Shown: positions 61,785-64,000 of the stretch, piece by piece | Position numbering within the stretch: the first letter of the stretch is position 1 | How the letters are laid out: each line of letters opens with the position of its first letter | Notes under the pieces: model-generated | Seen by the model: only the letters and a program-made list of their open reading frames with translations | Databases searched by the model: none | Told to the model about the DNA's origin: nothing | Made by a program: the position numbers and the translations under genes | Assembly (NCBI GenBank): GCA_025594325.1 | Contig: JANHCV010000017.1 | Span: forward strand, 310,001-374,000 | DNA from: Blastocladiella emersonii ATCC 22665 | Taxonomy: Eukaryota > Blastocladiomycota > Blastocladiomycetes > Blastocladiales > Blastocladiaceae | Length of the DNA stretch: 64,000 nucleotides | Direction: 5' to 3'

Positions 61785-64000
61785 ACAGTATCGAACGAAC
61801 AAGATATCTTACCATGGAAATATAGTTAACCAGCCACGCAAATGATTGTCATGCCACTTAATCAAAACCATACTCAAATGGTCGATTACCCTCACGTCCA
61901 AGCGGCCAAGGACCCAAACCGCCAGATACCCAAATCTACGACCACGTTGCGCACACTCCACTAGCCAACTCTTCGATCCCCTAATTATGGAGCCCGTCGT
62001 CAAAGTCCACGGTCCAATCAACGAGGTAAACAGCGAACTTGTCAAACTGCCAACCTGCCAACCAAACACCCACGCCGCTTCTCAAGCCACGGTGGGCCCG
62101 CGCATTTGCGTTGCCGTCCCAGCCAACGAAGGAATGACTGATGAGCCCTGGTAGCCTGCTAGACTGACAGCCTGACAGCGCCCGCTCAGTTGCTATTATC
62201 TATCTCGTAGGTAGTCTGGGAGGAGTTCGTTAGTCGATACGCGACCAGTCTCCTCCTGGCTGCCCGCTCTGCTGCCATCTCCAAGGCCCGCATGAAGATG
62301 GGCCAGGGAGGTTTACGAGCATTTCCTATCTCTCCTCTCTCCGTGTGAAACCATTCACCCGCGGACGGATGCGCACCACGCACCGTGCACCGCGCACCGC
62401 GCACCGCGCACCGCGCACCGTGCACCGCGCACCGCGCACCGCGCACAGCGCACCGCGGACAGCGCACCGCGGACAGCGCCCGATGCACCACACGCTGCGC
62501 ACACGGCGCCAACGGCCACGCTGGTGTCACGCACACACACTCGCATGAACGGCAAGCAGGCAAGGCTTCCTCAACTCAACCATGATCCATCGTCCATGTC
62601 TGCTCGCTCCAACGGGTGCGCCTGCCTACCCTCCCAGTGCCATCGATTGATTGATTCATGTCCAGTGCTGCCCATGCTTTCATGGCCGCGGGGTCCGTCA
62701 GAACGCCTTGCAATGCGTGCGCCTGCATGCACCTGCACTGCAGAGCGCTGCAGAGGGCTGCACAGCGCTGCGGAGGGCTGCAGAGGGCTAAGGCGGCAGG
62801 GCTTCTCCTCCTGCAGGGGACAGTACCAAGGCCAAGGAGTGCTAGTGACTACTAACGGAATGGTGATTGGCCCCCTTCACACGCTCCTGGCAGGACTGCG
62901 TGTGGGCGTGCGGGCGTTTGTGCGTGCGTGCCTTGATTCGTCCACCATCATACGCGCAAAGTGACCAAGTGACCAAGTGACCAAGTGACCAAGTGACCAA
63001 GTGACCAAGGTGACCAAGGTGACCAAGGTGACCAAGGTGACCAAGGTGACCAAGTGACACACAAGCACCAAGCTAGGGTGGCCGGGCGGCCATGGAACGT
63101 ACTGCATGGGAACCATTACCGTGGACTGGCCGCGGCCATTTATCGCAGCACAGCCCTGCCTGGCTCAGGACGCGGCGGGCGTGGGAGGCAGGCAGGGTAG
63201 ATCGGTAGCAGCAGCAGGACCTGGCTAGCTGGCTGTCAAACAACACAAGTGAAGGGGTGCGTGAGGGAGGGTGTGTTGAATGAATGGATGGGTGGATGCA
63301 GGCAGAGAGAGACCTTCGTACGTGTCGTGGGTGATGAGGATTGGTTGGCCACCATCCACCAACGCCATGGCATGGCTGCGGGTGTCGCTGCGTGCGCCTT
63401 GGCGGGTGGTGTTGGTGGGTGGGTGGTCTTGGTGGGTGCTGTGGTGGTAGTGGAGCTAGAGTGGTGCCGTGGGGCTCTTGGGGTCCCCTTTCCTTCCTGT
63501 CTGGCCTAGGTGGGTCGGCGGACGCAGCGCGCATGCGGGCAAGGTAACAACATTGCTCACGCAATGGATCATGTATTTTATGGCAAGTAGTCTGCGAAGC
63601 AGAGACGGGGATGTCCGGCCCAATCGGACCCTCCACGGATCACAATATGCACGCAATGAATTGACTGATGATAGGGATGTACCAAACCAGCCACGTAGAC
63701 AATTGTCGTGGTTGTCGAACAAAACCATATTCAAATCTTTGGCAACGCGCCTGTCCAGCTAGCCAGGGACCCATGAATCACAGTATCGACCCAACAAGAT
63801 ATTAGACCATGGTAATATAGTAAACCAACCTCGTACATAATTGTCATGGTACTCAAACAAAACCATATTCAAGTCTTTGCTTTCCCGCATATCCAGCTGG
63901 CCAGGGACCCATAAATCACAGTATCGAACGAACAAGATATCTTACCATGGAAATATAGTTAACCAGCCACGCGGACAATTGTCATGGTACTCAATCGAGA
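61785..64000 (+). repeat. Macrosatellite unit U23, cut by the window end
   Basis: Core +14 and +16 with G, the same haplotype as U20. The monomer block starts at 63642 with the long entry, and about 2.6 monomers are visible before the window ends. Its full length is unknown. Confidence 0.93.

Larger units (their letters stand above)
1..64000. repeat. Macrosatellite array, head-to-tail, whole window
   Basis: The window is one tandem array of 22 complete units plus a partial unit at each end, all in one orientation. I set each unit start at the monomer that begins ACAGTATCGAACGAACAAG and runs into the core. Unit starts are 967, 4036, 6691, 9760, 12415, 15070, 18001, 20256, 22511, 25594, 28125, 31208, 34153, 37204, 39755, 42444, 45135, 47824, 50791, 53462, 56423, 59114 and 61785. 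Each unit is a 1,689-bp core (base form) followed by a block of 138-bp monomers. The last monomer of a block is counted as the first 138 bases of the next unit. Core markers used below are: 14 (two extra 7-mers), 20 (two extra 10-mers), 16 (two extra 8-mers), -18 (two fewer 9-mers) and an A/G site (A at 2470 in U1). The array continues past both ends, so its total size is unknown. Chromosomal location and function cannot be read from the sequence. Confidence 0.97.

Overview
The whole 64 kb window lies inside one head-to-tail macrosatellite array. It enters at base 1 already within a repeat and leaves at base 64000 within another, so neither end of the array is seen. There are 22 complete units (U1-U22, bases 967-61784), the tail of a preceding unit (1-966) and the start of a 23rd (61785-64000). 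All are in the same orientation. I found no convincing protein-coding gene, tRNA, rRNA, transposase, CRISPR array or known regulatory RNA.

Each unit has two parts. The first is a G+C-rich core of 1,689 bp in its base form, nearly identical between units. The second is a more A+T-rich block of 138-bp monomers (4, 6, 7, 9 or 10 of them). The core carries three internal minisatellites: a 7-bp CACCGCG-type tract, a 10-bp GCTGCAGAGG-type tract and an 8/9-bp TGACCAAG(G) tract. All 22 unit lengths, from 2,255 to 3,083 bp, fit exactly the rule 1,689 + 138n plus zero or more of +14, +20, +16 or -18. Each of those four steps equals two units of one of the minisatellites.

Reading left to right, the array changes in zones. 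U1-U6 have short base cores. U7-U12 gain the 14-bp expansion and alternate A/G at one core site. U13 is a stray older-type unit with private changes. U14-U18 carry the 20-bp expansion, and U16-U23 carry the 16-bp one. The last six cores (U18-U23) repeat a three-unit order of haplotypes, which looks like a young higher-order repeat. The markers are shuffled against each other in nearly every combination, as expected from repeated unequal crossing-over and gene conversion.

The organism is almost certainly a eukaryote: there are tens of kilobases of non-coding, multi-level satellite and no gene. The CT-rich stretches and general texture remind me of filamentous fungi, but nothing in the window proves a lineage. 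No genes work together here. The interest is in how the array is built and kept uniform.
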